DNA of 64,000 nt, from assembly GCA_013397845.1 (NCBI GenBank), contig VZTG01001099.1, positions 124,001-188,000 on the forward strand, in the 5' to 3' direction. The position numbers were made by a program, and so were the translations under genes. This DNA comes from Melanocharis versteri. Its lineage: Eukaryota; Chordata; Aves; Passeriformes; Melanocharitidae. The notes below the pieces were generated by a model that was not told the DNA's origin, did no database searches, and worked only from the letters and a program-made list of their open reading frames with translations. Shown piece by piece: positions 1-15,100 of this stretch; position 1 is the stretch's first letter, and each line of letters opens with the position of its first letter.

Positions 1-72
1 GGAAAAGTAGAATGCTACCAATGTTCTCATATCCATAATTATATGCAACAGGCACTCTGTGCAATACTCTAC

Positions 73-191
73 CTTTCTAAGTGGAATGAAAGTATCAATT
101 ATTTCTCCAGTAGAGAAGTTCATTACAAATCCTTGCACTGATTCTGCCTCTCCAGGATAAGGCATTCCATTAACTGCAAAGAGGAGACCAC
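73..191 (-). CDS. PAM: PAM coding exon 21: PAL domain, last exon in window
   Basis: Encodes residues 759-798: GGLLFAVNGMPYPGEAESVQ then GFVMNFSTGEIIDTFIPLRK. NFS is an N-glycosylation sequon kept from mammals (MNFSNG). Acceptor is TTGTTGCAG, donor is AAAG then GTAGAG. The next exon, with the final zinc histidine (DMPHD in mammals), is outside the window. Confidence 0.95.
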
Positions 192-3100
192 CTGCAACAA
201 CATTAGATTTGCCTTAAGAACCCACACATAGCAAACTGCAGTGAAGATTAACTGAAACAGTTTAGATGAAAAAAGACTTTCTGAGAGACAGAGAGGCAGA
301 AAGATAACTCAACAAGAAACTAAACTACAAGAGAAAAGTTAAGTGAGGTGTAACAGCTGAAACTTTGTCATTTAAAAGATGCACACTTAGTTTAAATGAG
401 AAGAACCAGTATTTTACAGCTTGTTTAAATGTAAAAGGAATGTGAAGGTGTTAAAAAAATAATCTGAAGAATGCTTTGCTACAGGTGGTTGACCTGATAG
501 CAGAAAGCTCTTTCAATGCATCAAAAGCAGAAAGTCAGCTGGGGACTAAGTGGGACCACAAAAGGAAAATATATGAAAGGGGGACTCAGGGATTAGAGGC
601 CTATGGCAAAGAAATGGGTTTTGTCACTTTTTTCTGTTTAATATGTTGGGAAGATTCTAACACTCAATTTTTTTTTCCTAGTAAAGAGATCAAAGGAGAC
701 AGCTGAACTGGAAGCAAAAGGTATAAGAAAAGTTGGAGGTTAATAATTTATGAGGCTTAGGTGGCATTCACTCAAATTCAGAAGGAAACCAAATGTGAAA
801 TCAAAGACTTCAGGCCAAATTAAGTAACCCAGCACTGCAAACAGACACTTCTCCAGAAGACTAGCAGAATGCTGAAGTAGTGCCCACCTACAAGAAGGAC
901 TCAAACGGGTGCCTGCGAACACACATTACCAATTCTGGCTTCCATCTCCAGTAAAATGGTAGAATCCATACTGAAGAATAAGACATGGATAAGTGTGGCC
1001 TGTCAGAACAAGTTAGTATGGCTTCTCTAAGGCTTGTGCCTCAGCTCTGAACAGGGAGAAAAAGCATACAGGTAAGCAGATTCTATAGACATACTTGCAC
1101 TTTCAGAAAACCCTTGACAAGGTAGTGCATCAGAGGTTACTGAATGTGAGTTATCACAGGGCTGAATGAAAGATCCATTAATGAAAAGGAAGCAAAGAGC
1201 AAGGCTTATGGGCAGAGCTTATAATTCTTCAGGATAGAGAAGTCTGAATAGTGTGATCTTGAAGTGATCAGAGTCAGAAATTTTATTCAATAGTTTCCAT
1301 CAATGACTGAAAAATTGGGCGAACAATGACATTTAGCAGTCTGAGGAAGATAATTGAGTTCTGTGGAGAAGTCAAAAGCTTGATGATACTGAGGAAGTCC
1401 AGAAAGACTTTTTATAAGAATAAGTTGTAAAACAGATGATAGGAGAGCTTCTGCAAAGACAAATGCAAACTGATGTTTCTTCTAAAAAATAATCTAGATC
1501 ATGCCTATGTGATGTTTGAACTTGGTACTGGCAGCTACAGCTCAGGAGAGGCATTTCCAAGCCATCACTGAAAGATTCCTGAAATCTCTGCCTCCATATA
1601 CAGTGTCAGACAAAATTTCAATAGAATGTCTGGCATCATGAGGAGGAAAATTAGGAACAGAGGGGACAGTTCTGCACTATGCAAAAACTTAGCATGCACA
1701 CATATTGAGTACTGACTGCTCTTTTACTCTCTGCATCTCGAAAAGGTTCCAATGAAGCTAAAGATGCTGGAAGAGAAAGGCAAATAAAAATATTCAAGGG
1801 GCTGAAGCAATTAAACAGCTTACAGGGAGAGACTTAAGTAGCTGGGGTTCTTTGGTTTGAAGAGGATAAAGCAAGATGAAGACGCATCAGATTGGGGGAG
1901 TGTGGAACTGTTATTCAACTCCCAAAATTCTGAGATTGAGAAGCACTCAATGAAACTAGGTCACTTTTTATATTAAAAATAAATAAATAAAGTGGATAAT
2001 AAACTTCTGGAGCCTGCAACTGCGGAAGGCCAATGAACTAGACAATACAAGTCAGTTCAAAATGGGATTAGGAAAATTTATGGGCAATAGGTCTGTAGAA
2101 AGATATCATGAAGAAAAAATCATAGGTTACCTCCTAAACCTGCTAAATAAAGGGTTTGTGGATGCATGGTGAATAGGAGAGGAACGACTACAAAATGCAT
2201 CCAGCCTTACACACACTCTCAGAATGCCTCTTTTGCTTTCACAGACAGATAGATATCAAGTATTTCATCCAGCACAGCACTTTTTTACATTCTTAGCAGA
2301 TGCAAAAGAGAGAAACATGATATTAAATTTGGTATTAAAGCATCAGGAGCCCAACATGCCAATATTCCTCATCCAGTTCTTAACATTTACCTTACCTTCA
2401 GTATTGGTATTAAAAATCGAATCCCAGAACTTAATACAGTAATTGTTAACCAGACTGTGATATTAGAAAGCACAATGTTTTCCATTTGCTTTCAGTTCTT
2501 TCGTTTTATGAAACCAAAAACTTTTCTTGATCATTTGGTCTTAATTTTGCTCTCTTCAATGGAGTCTAAAATGAATACTTAGAAATGTTATTATTAAAAA
2601 TAATTCATTGTTAACTGATTAACTGTGCAGTCACCAGGAAGCAGCAAGATCGTCTACTTGTTGACATCACATTTATGGAGTCTAATCAGTCATTTCTTAG
2701 AAGCAGAGATCAGATGCAAGCTTCCCTCATCTGCAAGTAGGAAAACAAGTACTTCTCAAATTTTCCATTGCATCAGGACTACTCTGGAAGATAATTAATA
2801 TTTGTCCTAAGATAACACGATAGCACTTTAGGAAATAATACTAACATCCTGGCACGAAGCAACTACTTGAAATCTGAAGAACGAGAAAAAAGATTACCTG
2901 GAACATATGAAACTGCAAACAACTCTCTTCCAAATGCTTTGTGTTTGATCTCTCTTGTGAACTCCCCGGTCTCCAACCTGAAGCACTGAATTCGACCATT
3001 TTCTCTGTCTGCAACGCACAGCTGACTTAAGTCAGAGATCAGGGCTAAGCTATGAGGGATATGAAACTGTCCAGGCCTGGCTCTGCCTAGAGAAGTCTCT

Positions 3101-6100
3101 GCAATAAAAAAACCCCAAGTTTGTGTTAAAGTACACACTGAAACTATCAGTTTTACTTAGACACAGCAGTATGCCACATAATGCAATGTAACACTGGGGA
3201 AAGACTATGGTCAGCTTACTTTCTCCTAGCATTTAGATAGATAACTCATGGCAGCCTATTGCATTTTCTTTATAAATCTCAAATTTAAGAATTTGCAATT
3301 TCCTAAGGATATTGAGCATAGTTTAATGTGATACATAAATCTGACTTAGGCAGAAATATAATTATTCATAAAACTTAAAATAGATGAAATCACAGCATAC
3401 ACCTGGCAAAAAACAATTCCTTTCTTACACGTTTAAGAAAAAAAATTGGCTTTGTGAAAACCAGAATATTTTCTTGACAAAATAGGACACATCAATATTT
3501 ATTCCGAAGCAAGATAACAAACCCCAACTTTTTATTTTTTAGTAAATATATAACCACTACAAGTAGCTGTAGAAAAAGCTGAGAGAAAATTTGGATGCAA
3601 GGACAAGGCTGAAATTCATGTAGGGCCTGGAAGGTATTTCAGTAATAGAAATTAATTTAAAAGAAATAATAGTAACATCAGCAATTTTGTCGCTCATGAT
3701 GAGTTCATAATAACAGCAGTATGGGTAAAGTACCAAGAGCCCTGACTGTACCTTCTCCCCACTGCATCACATACAGTCCATTTGGAGAGAACTGAATAAT
3801 CCGACTGTTGCAGTAGCCATCAGAGACATAAATGCTGCCAGTGATCGGGTCCACAGCCACATCAGTTGGTTGACAGAAATGATTTTTGTCACTGCCTGGT
3901 TGTAAAGCCACTCCTAAGATCAGTAATGGCTCTTTGTCATTGGCTCCCAATTTGAAAACCTTTTTTTCAGTCAAAAGGAAAAGAAAAGAGGTTTCAGTTA
4001 TGGAAGGTGAAACCTAAGACCTAGATGGCCAAGGGAAAAACTCCTATCACTGTGTATAAAATAAATTAAATATACCAAACATAATCTTAATATATTGACC
4101 ATAACATCTATTACTAGTTTTTCAATAGTGCTGATGCTAGGAAACTTCTGCTTAAAATACAATTTTCCTGTCATTACAAAGCAAACAATTTAGTTTCACT
4201 TTCTAGACTTAAGTGCATTGATAAGCAACAGACATAGCAGAAAATTGCAGAGGGATCTTGACAGGCTGGAGAGAGGGGCTCCATGAGAACCTTGTGAAGT
4301 TCAACGAGGCCAAGTGCAAGGTCTTGCACTTGGGTTGGGGCAATCCCAAGCACAAATACAGGCTGGGAGGAGAAGGGATTGAGAGCAGCCCTGAGGAGAA
4401 GGTGTTGGTTGGTGAGAAGTTCAACATGAGCTGGCAATGTGTGCTCACAGCCAGAGGGTCAACCATGTCCTGGGCTGCATCCAAAGCCCTGTAGGCAGCA
4501 GGGGAGGGAGTGGGTTCTGCCCCTCTGCCCCCTTCTGGTGAGACCCCACCTGCAGAGCTGCCTCCAGCTCGGGGGTCCCAGCACAGGAAAGACATAGGGC
4601 TGTAGGTGCCAGCCCAGAGAAGGCCACCAAGGTGATCAGAGGGACGGCGCACCTCTCCTATGAGGAAACGCTGAGATAACTGAGATTGTTCAGCCTGGAG
4701 AAAAGAGGGCTTCTGGGTGATCTAATTGTGGCCTTCCAGTACCTGAAGGGAGCCCATAAGAAAGATGTAAATGGACTTTTTACAGGTGCATGTAGTGATA
4801 GGACAAGGGGGAATGGCTTCAAACTGACAGAGAGTAGGTTTAGATTAGATATTAGGAGGAAATTCTTTGCCACGAGGTTGGTGATCCCACTGGTGAGGTT
4901 CCCCAGAGAAGCTGTGGCTGCCCCATCTCTGAAATTGTTCCAGGCCACGTTGGATGGAGCTCTGAGCAACCTGGCCTAGGGGAAGGTGTTCCTGCCCATG
5001 GCAGGGCAGTTGGAACAAGATAATCTTTTAGGTCCCTTCCAACTCAGACCATCCTATGATTCTACTATTTCTACAAGTTATGTCCCTGTAGCAAATTATT
5101 CAACTCAACTATATTCCATGAAGTGCACAGGGGTCAATTTCTGTAGGCATATTCTTATTGTTATTCTTAACAGGCCTAGATAAGTGATGTATGTCAAATC
5201 TCTAGAAAAATAAAAATATTTTTTAGCAAAATATTAAGGTCCTGGTACTAAAGCTTCAGAAACATACCTGATGAAGAGCTACATCAGTGACCCAGTAGTT
5301 ACCATTTTTATCTACAGTCAAACCATGTGGTAAATAAAATCTGCAAGCACAAGCGTAGAAGAATGAAGTTAAAAACATTTTTCTGGAAGAATGATACAGA
5401 TGTGAAGATTTCATTTTTTATCTACAGATCAAAAACAAATGTTGTACATACTAACTACGTGTAGCATTTAATGAAAAATACAGCTTTACAGCTCAGAATT
5501 TTCTAGACAAGAGTGTCTCAGTTATGAAATCCAGTTGATGTCAGATATCTCACTCAGGCTACCTTAGCATCTATAAGGACAATGTATAGTATTTATGAGC
5601 TCTGCATTTCTGTTAATCTGGCTAGTAGATGCAATTTTATGAAATGTTAGAAAGCAGAGTTGGTAGAGATGGCAAATTAATTTTATTATTTGTTGATTTT
5701 GTATTTATTTATTTATTTACTTTAAGATATTCAGAGGCTACAATTACACAATTGTATATAAATGTACAAACGTAATATAAAACACATGAAAATGGGTTTA
5801 GGGACTCTTTGTCATAAAATATACAGAAATATTAGTTCAATTAATAAGAGAAAAAACCCCCAACTTACAGGCTTTTGCCTGTGGAATGAAGCAGTTTTGC
5901 ATTGCTTGGATTCAGGACAAGAATTGTGTTCTGTTCAATCGGTCCAAGTCCTCTTTGCTGATAAACAAATTTGCTGTCAAAGGAACTATACAAGAAGAGT
6001 TGAATAGAAAGCCAGCATTAGAAGGTTCTACTGATGAACAATATACACGCAACTTAAAGCCAAGTTTCGTAGTTCAATTCCAGTGTGGGGTTATTAGGTT

Positions 6101-9100
6101 CTTTTTTCTTTAAATATAAACCTTATTACCTCGCTGTATGATTTTAAGAGTTAATAGTGTTGTATGTCTGCATTTTCTACTGAGGTTATGACTTCCTAAC
6201 TAAAGGTGCACCAAACCAACACAGCAACAATTAAGATAGTCCTAAAGCAAGTAAGTAGAAACTCCCTTTCAAATTTATTTTTTCTTTATGATTTCTTTGC
6301 CATGGCAACCCAGAAATGAGAAATTCAACAATGTAGCCTAAGAAGAAATACAGGTAATCACCAGGCCATACCTGCTAGTAAGACCAGGTATACTTTGTAC
6401 CATCTAAAGTAGTCTGTGCATGTTTGTGCGCCTTCTGCTTTTTCTTTTTTCATACACAGTTCAATATTTTGCTAGAGCTTACTACTACAAGATTAAGGTC
6501 TTATGGTTCTTGTCCTTTTCACAGTGTGCTTACACAGGACTATAGGACATAATGTGCGTTCTTCCTAATCTCACAAAATTACACTCAATTTTCAGGGTAC
6601 ATGGAATATATTCATAAAAAATATTTGAACATGTCACTATTTCAAATATTAAGAACCAGGATAAACTTTCTAGAGGACATTTACTAGGCATGAAATTATC
6701 ATATGCTTCAAAAAAACAAATTGTTGTCTGTATCCTTACAGAGAAGTTGGCCATTACTTTAACCTGTTAAAATATATGTGCTTTTAGTGAAGGTAAACAG
6801 AGTGTAAAATATCCTGAAAAACATTTCAGATCAAATGTTAGAGCATGGTGTTTGATGTGAATGAAAAATGCATGAATTCAAGACTCACTCCCTGCTCCCA
6901 CTTTATATTTTTAAATCCATTTGTTAATCCCAAGAGAAATCCAGCCATGATTGATGCTACTTGGTGAACAAGAATATACTTTGTAGCCACAGAGAAGGCT
7001 ATGAATAAAGCTATTAAAACTATATATTGTACAGTTCTAACAGTCTCACATCTCCATAACATTAAATATTTATATGTCTGGAATTTTTAATGTGGAAAAG
7101 CAATATTGGCTTCATATATAACCAGAAAAATCTGTAACAGAATGTGTTTAGGCTTCTGCATAGGCTATGATTTAAAAATAATATTTAGATACTGCCATTG
7201 CCATCTGCAACTATTTAATTTCTGGTAGAAATCATTTCTGATGGAAAATAATCCTTTTCACTATGAATGGTTAAGCCAAGGCTCCTAAAACTCTCTCCAG
7301 AGTTCTGCCATCACGTATAGAGAGACAATGGATACATGGTAAGGACACACAAAGGCCTACACTGGTGTTGAACCTTCTTATTTGACCATGATTCAGCAGG
7401 TGCTGTTATATTCTTTACCATTCATGACAGTAATCTGCCGTGACAAGTTCTCTTCATTTTAAACAGTTTTATTTTAAAAGGAGTCTAACACTTGTAAGGG
7501 CTTGCTCTAGCTATGGATGACCACAACTGGAGCATCAACAATGGACAGACTGAACTAATCTACATAGATAATCGCAGAAAATCTACACAAATAATCACAA
7601 AAAAGAATCTTAGTGATGGTAGATATTGTACAAAACAACCCCCACAGAAAACATGATTTTATCTCTGCAGAACTGACTATCTAGACTACACTTAAAATAA
7701 TTATTGGCTTTCCTTGTTATGATTTTGGTTCTTAGTAACGGTGCTCTCCAGACGCCTAAGTATTTCCTGCTCTTCCCAACTCTTCCGGGAACTGAGTGCT
7801 TTCAGTGTAAATAAGAGATTATATGGTATGCAGAGAAATTCTAGTGAACTTGAGTTTATGGGAATGATCTTCCCATTCATCTTCTCCCTGTCAAACTTTT
7901 TTCCTAGGAGGATGACTAGAATGCTACAAAATCACAGTCACTCTTTTTTTCCCAGTGTTTGAGATTAATTTCGAGGCAATGTTCCTTTGTTTTAACTGTT
8001 AAATGAGAACACAAACAATGCAGACTACTTCTAGCTTTAAAGCAGCAAGACTAAAACAACACAAAGAGAACAACTAAACACGGTAGTCATATTGCTCTAA
8101 AATACGGTTTTCTGATCAGTTCTGCACTTTGATACTGAAGGACAAGTAAAATCCGCTCAGTATCTCACTACTTCTAATATCAAACTATAATGTATTTCCA
8201 CAGTTATGTTTCTACTTCTCATCTGGCCACTTTACACTAATGTGAACAATTTCTTGATAAATCTAATACCCTTCTGGTAGGCTACACAGTAAATTTAGAC
8301 AGACCACCTGATCTCAAAACCCCTGAATGCACAACGCTGAGGTCTATTCTTGATCAATATCCATCACCATTATAGTACTGTGCTCAGCCTGCCTACCTTG
8401 TTAAGAATGCAGTAACAAGAATGTAACTGATATTCTCTAATAAGTTCTTTATAAATTGGATGAGTAGTACACATTTTTCATCACAAAATGCAAAATAACT
8501 TCCAGCTGATTCACTGCTTAGCCAGCTGAATAGTTTTAATTTTTTTCATTCTATACACATGCTGCTTATAGCAAAGACTGTTCTGAAACTGAAGAGACAA
8601 TGTTGTAGAAGAACCTTACTTACTGAAGAGGATTCTTTTTTTTAAAATCATATGCTGAAGGAATGCTACAGCCACTGCAAAACTGCTACTGTACTACAGG
8701 GCTTGTCACTGCAGAACTTTTGTGTTCTAAAGTAGACTGAAGTTACCTTTTCCAACAGCATAGATCATTCAACCAGCTGTGTTTAGCTGAATAAGAATTC
8801 AGCTTTTGTGGCATACGTTAATAATGCATTGGAAACATTTGTGCATAGCCTAACAGCACTGATTATTTTTGTTTAATTTGGTTCTATACTAAACTGGTGA
8901 AGCACTGAAACAGAAAATGAATTCTGGGCTTTCAGGCTATTGATTTATCACGTTTACAATTTGGTAAGGAATATTATATTTGATTAACTGTGTTTTGGCA
9001 GCTAATGATAAAAGTTAACTTAAAAGTCTGATAACTTCTCATGCCTCCCCCATACAACTGTCACAATAGTCCCGTTCCAAATACCATTTATTTCTTGAAA

Positions 9101-12100
9101 AATGAGAACACCCATTACTCCTTCCTTTTTCAACACAACCCATGAAAGGGACCCCAAACTTAATGCCCATGTATGTACCCAAAGATAAAAAGGGGAGGCT
9201 GACTGAGTAAGTACATTTCTGTGTGCCTCTTCTCCGTGCCACAAGATATGGAACAATACCTTAACAACAGGCATGTTTTCAAAATACTTTTAATATCACC
9301 ATACTTTATATAAAAGGCCTACGGAGTTCTAGTTCAGCTGACTTAAGGGTCCCTACCAATACTAGGTTTCCTATACACTGATGAACTACGCTTCACAAGA
9401 AGAAGAAGAAAAAAATGTAAGATTTGCAAACAAAATCCCTCAAGAACTAGGACTTAATGATTAGTTATCCTTATGGAAGGCCACATGTAATGTTATTGAG
9501 CACTGCTGGTACGTACATGGATTCCCAGACTACGTATCACAACTCCAATCTTTTTCTGCAGCCACAGCATAATGAAGCTGAAGTTCTATCTGTCTCTCAA
9601 CATGGTTGATTCATCATGCACACCTGCTGTTTTAGGGAATGTTCATTCTTTTCGTTTCGTTTAAAATCTGTAGGCTTTCCCAGTACTGCTGGATCTCAAA
9701 CTCAAATTTTGTGCTCTGGATTGTTGGTATACTTTAATTGCCAGACACTCAGAAATATGTATTTCAGAAGGACCAGCCTATTTTAAAATATTTTTACAAT
9801 TCTCTATTCAACAACACAAAGAACAGCACTTATGTTCCTGAGTAGGAGGATAAAAAAACTCAATTCAATATCAGCTTTTACAGAACACTTGAAGTCTAAG
9901 TAATACGAGTTGCATAATGCACCATCCTTTCAAATGTTATAGTCTATATTTATATGCACTTGAGCTGGAGAGATCACTGACATATGAGAATACTGTATGA
10001 GAAATAAATGGTTGCCTTATCTGTTGCATTATGTTATTTAGCTTAAAACCTAAATAACTTACTTTCTTTCATAAAACACTATTCTAAGCATAATTTGTTT
10101 TCTTAATGTTCAGAATACTGTCCTATTTTTCAGACACTATGTTATCTTAACATGAATTCATCAGGATTTGAAAACAGCCCTATCCTTTAGTCTTATAGCT
10201 ATATATATGGAGAACAGATGCTTAAAAAGAAGGAAAAAAAAAGGAGAAATTTAAAAAAAGGGTGTATTTAAAAAGGGTACCACATAACACAGTACAGGCT
10301 AGTACTACTTCCTCCCAATATTCTGTTACAATTTCAAAAGTATCCATATAAACACATACACAATTTTAAAAATCAAAGATATAAGAACTCTGTAAAAATA
10401 AAGATAGTACTCTTTATTGGAATGCTCTCTTTTTAAAATAATATACCTTTGACTACATCACTTTACAAACACTAGAAGGACCACCATTCCAAAGTTCAGA
10501 GATTTTTTGGTTTGAGTGATGCTAAATGTAGCAAATTTTATCAAATGAGTAGAACAAAGTTTGTTTTGAGAGAGTACCTTGTAGCAATCCCATTTTTTCA
10601 GTGTACATAAACACAAAGAAGAATGAAGATATGCTGGAGATAGCTTTGCATATCTTAAACCCAAGTACTAATTGTAGTATAACATACTAAAACATTATTC
10701 ACCCAGGCTAATTATTCCTGCTAAGAGTAGAGATAGAGAGGTACAGAGATAATTAATCTCAGTGAATATCATACTAATGTGGTCATACAGTTTAAAGACC
10801 TAATGAACTATGTTCTTGTCCTCCGGAGACACATTCTTACTGTCTAAAGACCAAACAACTCATCATCTTGAATTGTCAGTCTATTCTGAGTCTGAAAGGC
10901 ACTTTCAGCCAAAGAACCAAATTTTTAAATGGAAAAAGAACTTCAATTCTTCTTTCATTGAGAAGGTATACAAACAGCACACAGGAATTCAACCTTCTAA
11001 CTTGCCATTCAGCAAGGGTCTCTACTTACTTTTCATCCCAAACATGATCACCTCTGTGGAAGACAACTAGGTTATTTTCAGGGTCCAGAGCCAACCCAGA
11101 AACTTGGCCTAGTTTGAGGTCCAACCCAGGCCACTCCACAGCTTCTTCTATGTGGAAATCTGACCAAAGAAATAAATAAACCAAAAAACCCCAGATAATC
11201 ATGTAGTATATTTATAAAAAAAATTCCAAATATCGTTAACCAGCATTTGATACAGACTATTGGGAATTACATAGACATTTTCTTACATGCAGCATTTCCA
11301 TTCAATACATTGTGATTTAATTCTAAGCATAGTTTTAACGTAGTAAAGCATGCACAAGCACTGGCACCCTGCTACGTATAGATGACAGAAACATCAAAAA
11401 TGCTTTTGACTCCATTCTTTTCTCCATCTTATTAGGATAAATGTGTACAGACTCTAGAAGTTTTAGGAGCTCTGTAAATACTTTCTATGCTGAAAGATTA
11501 CAAAAATACACAATTCAAACCAGCAGGCAAATTTAAATATTAACTATCAGTGTTTTATTAAAAAAAGCATAATAAATGCCATGAATCACTAAATGAAATA
11601 CGTGGAAGGTGAATTGTGGGGGTTTTTTTTCATATAAAGTTTGACACTAAGAAAAGAATACATCTTCTACTTGTCTTAAACTGTAAAACTCAACTAAGGG
11701 AGAAAAATTTAGTTTCAACTTAAAGATTAACAGTAAGAAGATTAAAATACAGTCTCTTGAATCTCTCTTTTATGTAAAAGCAGACTGACAAGGATAAAAG
11801 GCACAAACTGCTCAATATTTGAAAAGCTGCAGACAGTTGACTACAGGGATTAATTTCTCACAGATCACCTGCTTAAATACCATTTGGAAGAGGTTGCTCT
11901 TGTGTGGCTCTGGCAGTATATGAAGAGACAAATGAACTAGATTATCAAAAATAAAAAATGTAATGGCAAAAGAAATCTCACTAATTCTGATAAAATAAAA
12001 TTTAAAAAAAAAGAAAAATTATAAAATTCATTCTACATGTTAGGAAATCCACCACTGCTTCCTTTCAGAAACTGATTTGTTAAGCATAATTCAGGTATTT

Positions 12101-15100
12101 CTACATGCATAATTTGCACATAGGCACATACAGCCAAGCTGATGGTGAATAAGAAGATATTTCTTTGAAGTTATGTGAAACTAGAGCCACTTCACTAATA
12201 TTCAGTGTGTTTGAAAGCATCACGCTTTACTTTGCAACTTTCAGTTCACCCAAAGTTCATGAGTTCTGCTGTGATCCTAAACACCAATCACTGGGGTACC
12301 ATCTAGGCAGGTGAAACAGATATCCAAATTCACAAAGTGCCAGGGCATCCTGCTTTGAAACAAGGCAGACCACAGACTTTAGCACACAGCACCCAAGGAG
12401 TCTGAGAGGGCTCACCTTCACCTGGAAGTGATCTTCCAATGAATGGCAAAATTAATGGGAAACAGTGTATAAAATCTTTAGGCTACCTGTGCAACCCATC
12501 TGTCCTGATAATACCCTGCCCTTGCATTTCACTTGGAAGAGATGTAGTCTGAGGAGTAACAACAGGAATGCAGTGGAGGGAAAATCATTCTCTACAACCT
12601 GTGCAAGGGAAAATACGAAACCAGTGCTGAAAACCTACTGCAGACTAGGAGATGTTTTACCTGTTTAGACTGCGATATCATAGCTAGAGTAGGTGACAAA
12701 CCTAAAAGAAACCTAAAAGCTATCAGCAACTGCAGTGAATCCAGGACAGTAATCAGAAACTTCTAAAACAAGAAATTCTTCTCTGTAGAAATTTTAGCTG
12801 AACAAAAGCTGCAAGCTAAAGGAAAAACTGTTAAAAAAAAAATATATACATATTCATACTTCTGTACAATTGAGTTGATCACAGCAGGTGCAGTGCCAGG
12901 TATATTCACAGATGTTTGGACTTTGGAAGAAATAAAAGAATGGAAATTCATTATCTGCTTCCTCACTTGCTCATCCCACATGACTTTATGTAAATTCCAG
13001 AAAGCTTGTCTATATTTCATGATATAGGGCCCCTTGGCCTTTGAGCCTTTTCAAAAAAAGCTAGAAAAAAGGCTAAACATAGGAACACTTAATTTTGGCC
13101 TCTATTTAGTATCTCAAAAGGGACATACTGTGAAATAGAAAATGTTTATACTTAAAGGAATAAAAGATTTCTGATAGATCAAAACCATAAAATGAATGTA
13201 CAGTGAAATACAACAAAAAAAGAGCTCCAGCCTCAATACAATCTTTAGATTTTACCACATTTTTCCAGAATTACTTAATTGGTATTATATTTTTTTTTCC
13301 TTTGCGAGTCCATTCTGAAAGTCCTTTATACAGGTTTATCTCAAGGCAACTAGCTTTTTACAAAAACTCACTAAATTTAGACTTCCTCTATCTAAGACTT
13401 ATTACTATTTCCCTACAAGAATAAGTGGTCCATGGAATAGTTTCATATGAGACTAACGAAAATTACTTTCCCCATTGAAGTAATTTATAATTACTTAGAA
13501 AAAACAAGATCACCAGTTTTGTTGTAAATGCAATCTCTAAACTAGCTACCAGATCTTCTACCTTTCAACTTGGAGTCATTCCTTTCATTAAAAAAAAAGA
13601 AAAAAAGAAAGCATTACCTAGATTTAGAACATGCAATTAAGTCTCTAAAAAAGTGAAAGATGAAAGCCTTATTTATTGACACAATTGCAATTTACTGTCC
13701 CGAATTCCCTAGAAAATCATTCTAGCTTTTAACTTTGCGAACTTTAAGTCATGTTGCATTTACTCCCTACCATCAGAGGACTCATTTAAATCTTGACAAA
13801 TTTAATTAAGCACTGCACAAAGCAGTTTTTAAAATTGGAAAATTACACTCTTTGACTTATTTAGAAGGTATAATTTTACTAGTTGCAGTGATTTTAAACA
13901 ACCTGACAGATTAGTGACCAGTCTAGGGAAACAAGCTAACAGTGCAAGAAGAGCCATAGTATAAAGTTTGAACATTTATAACAACTTTACTTACTGTATT
14001 AGCCACTTGCTATTTCAGGCCAATTACATGTTAAAAATTGGAATATTTGCAAGACTAAAAATAATAAACTATTTTAATTCTGGTGATTTTTAAACAGTTA
14101 AATGAAATTAATTTAACAGCAGAGTCTTGTCCTAAGAAAACTGAGAATTTTTTCAATTCAATACAGTAAAGGTTTTTACAAAGGGAGTAAATTTTTTATT
14201 AAATCAAGACAACTTTACTTCTTCCCCTGAAGAGGAAAATTCTCTTATGGAAGATTTTGTTCTTAAATATGTAAATACTTCCCTAAAAAGAAACTAAATA
14301 TATGCTTAAAGATTTTATTGCTACAAAAGTTCTTTTGCCAAAAGATGGTACTGACAGCTTCTGCAGGTCAGGAATTCTGTAGTTAAAGGTATTAGAAACA
14401 TGAAAAAACACCCCCAAAAGAACGCTAATTAAGAAAATGTCAGTCTTCTTTTTTCCTATACCTGAAAATTGTGTCATTTGAAAGTTCATCTATAAATTAG
14501 TTCTCCACCAACAAATTCCCCTCAAATGAATATATGGCTACTGACATATCCAAGCAAACGCTTTCTGTAGCTAGAATTCATGCTATAAGGTATGCCAGAC
14601 TAAGCCATTTATTCAGCTCAATAGCATTCTCTCCTCTGGATCAGTGAAAACAGAAAGGAATTTTCTTCTTTGCCTTGTACACACCACACGTTATTAGTCT
14701 GAACTGAACAAACTGCTTTTGCAGAAATGCTATCCACATTACTTTCCTGAACATTTAATTTCAGTGAGGTTTATGGAATTATTTATGATTTACACACATG
14801 TCAGGCACATAGTAACATTCCACCTGTTTTTTTGCCCCTGTGCCACGAATTTGACAGGCTCTTATATAACTGGATAGCCGAATGTAACATTGCAAAGTCC
14901 TCATCTTCGGTTTTCTTTTAAATACAAACCTAGGATTTTGCTGAGCTTGAACACTGTAACAGAACCTCGTACAAGCAGAAGCAATGCACGTTAACATTAT
15001 GAACAAAAATAAAAATCAAATGGATGATACATATAACGTGTACAACAGTACTTGGAAACATCAGTCTGGGTGGTTGCAACATAAAAGCTGGCATGTGTGG

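Noticed and set aside
476..706. 76-codon plus-strand open frame upstream of the old LINE
   Set aside because: Could be a further 5' part of the decayed LINE, but I could not match it to any CR1 block with confidence, and it is not a gene.
4209..4652. 147-codon minus-strand open frame rich in Pro, Ser and Leu
   Set aside because: Lies almost wholly inside the CR1 copy at 4243-5068, on the antisense strand. GC-rich CR1 ends often give such open frames.
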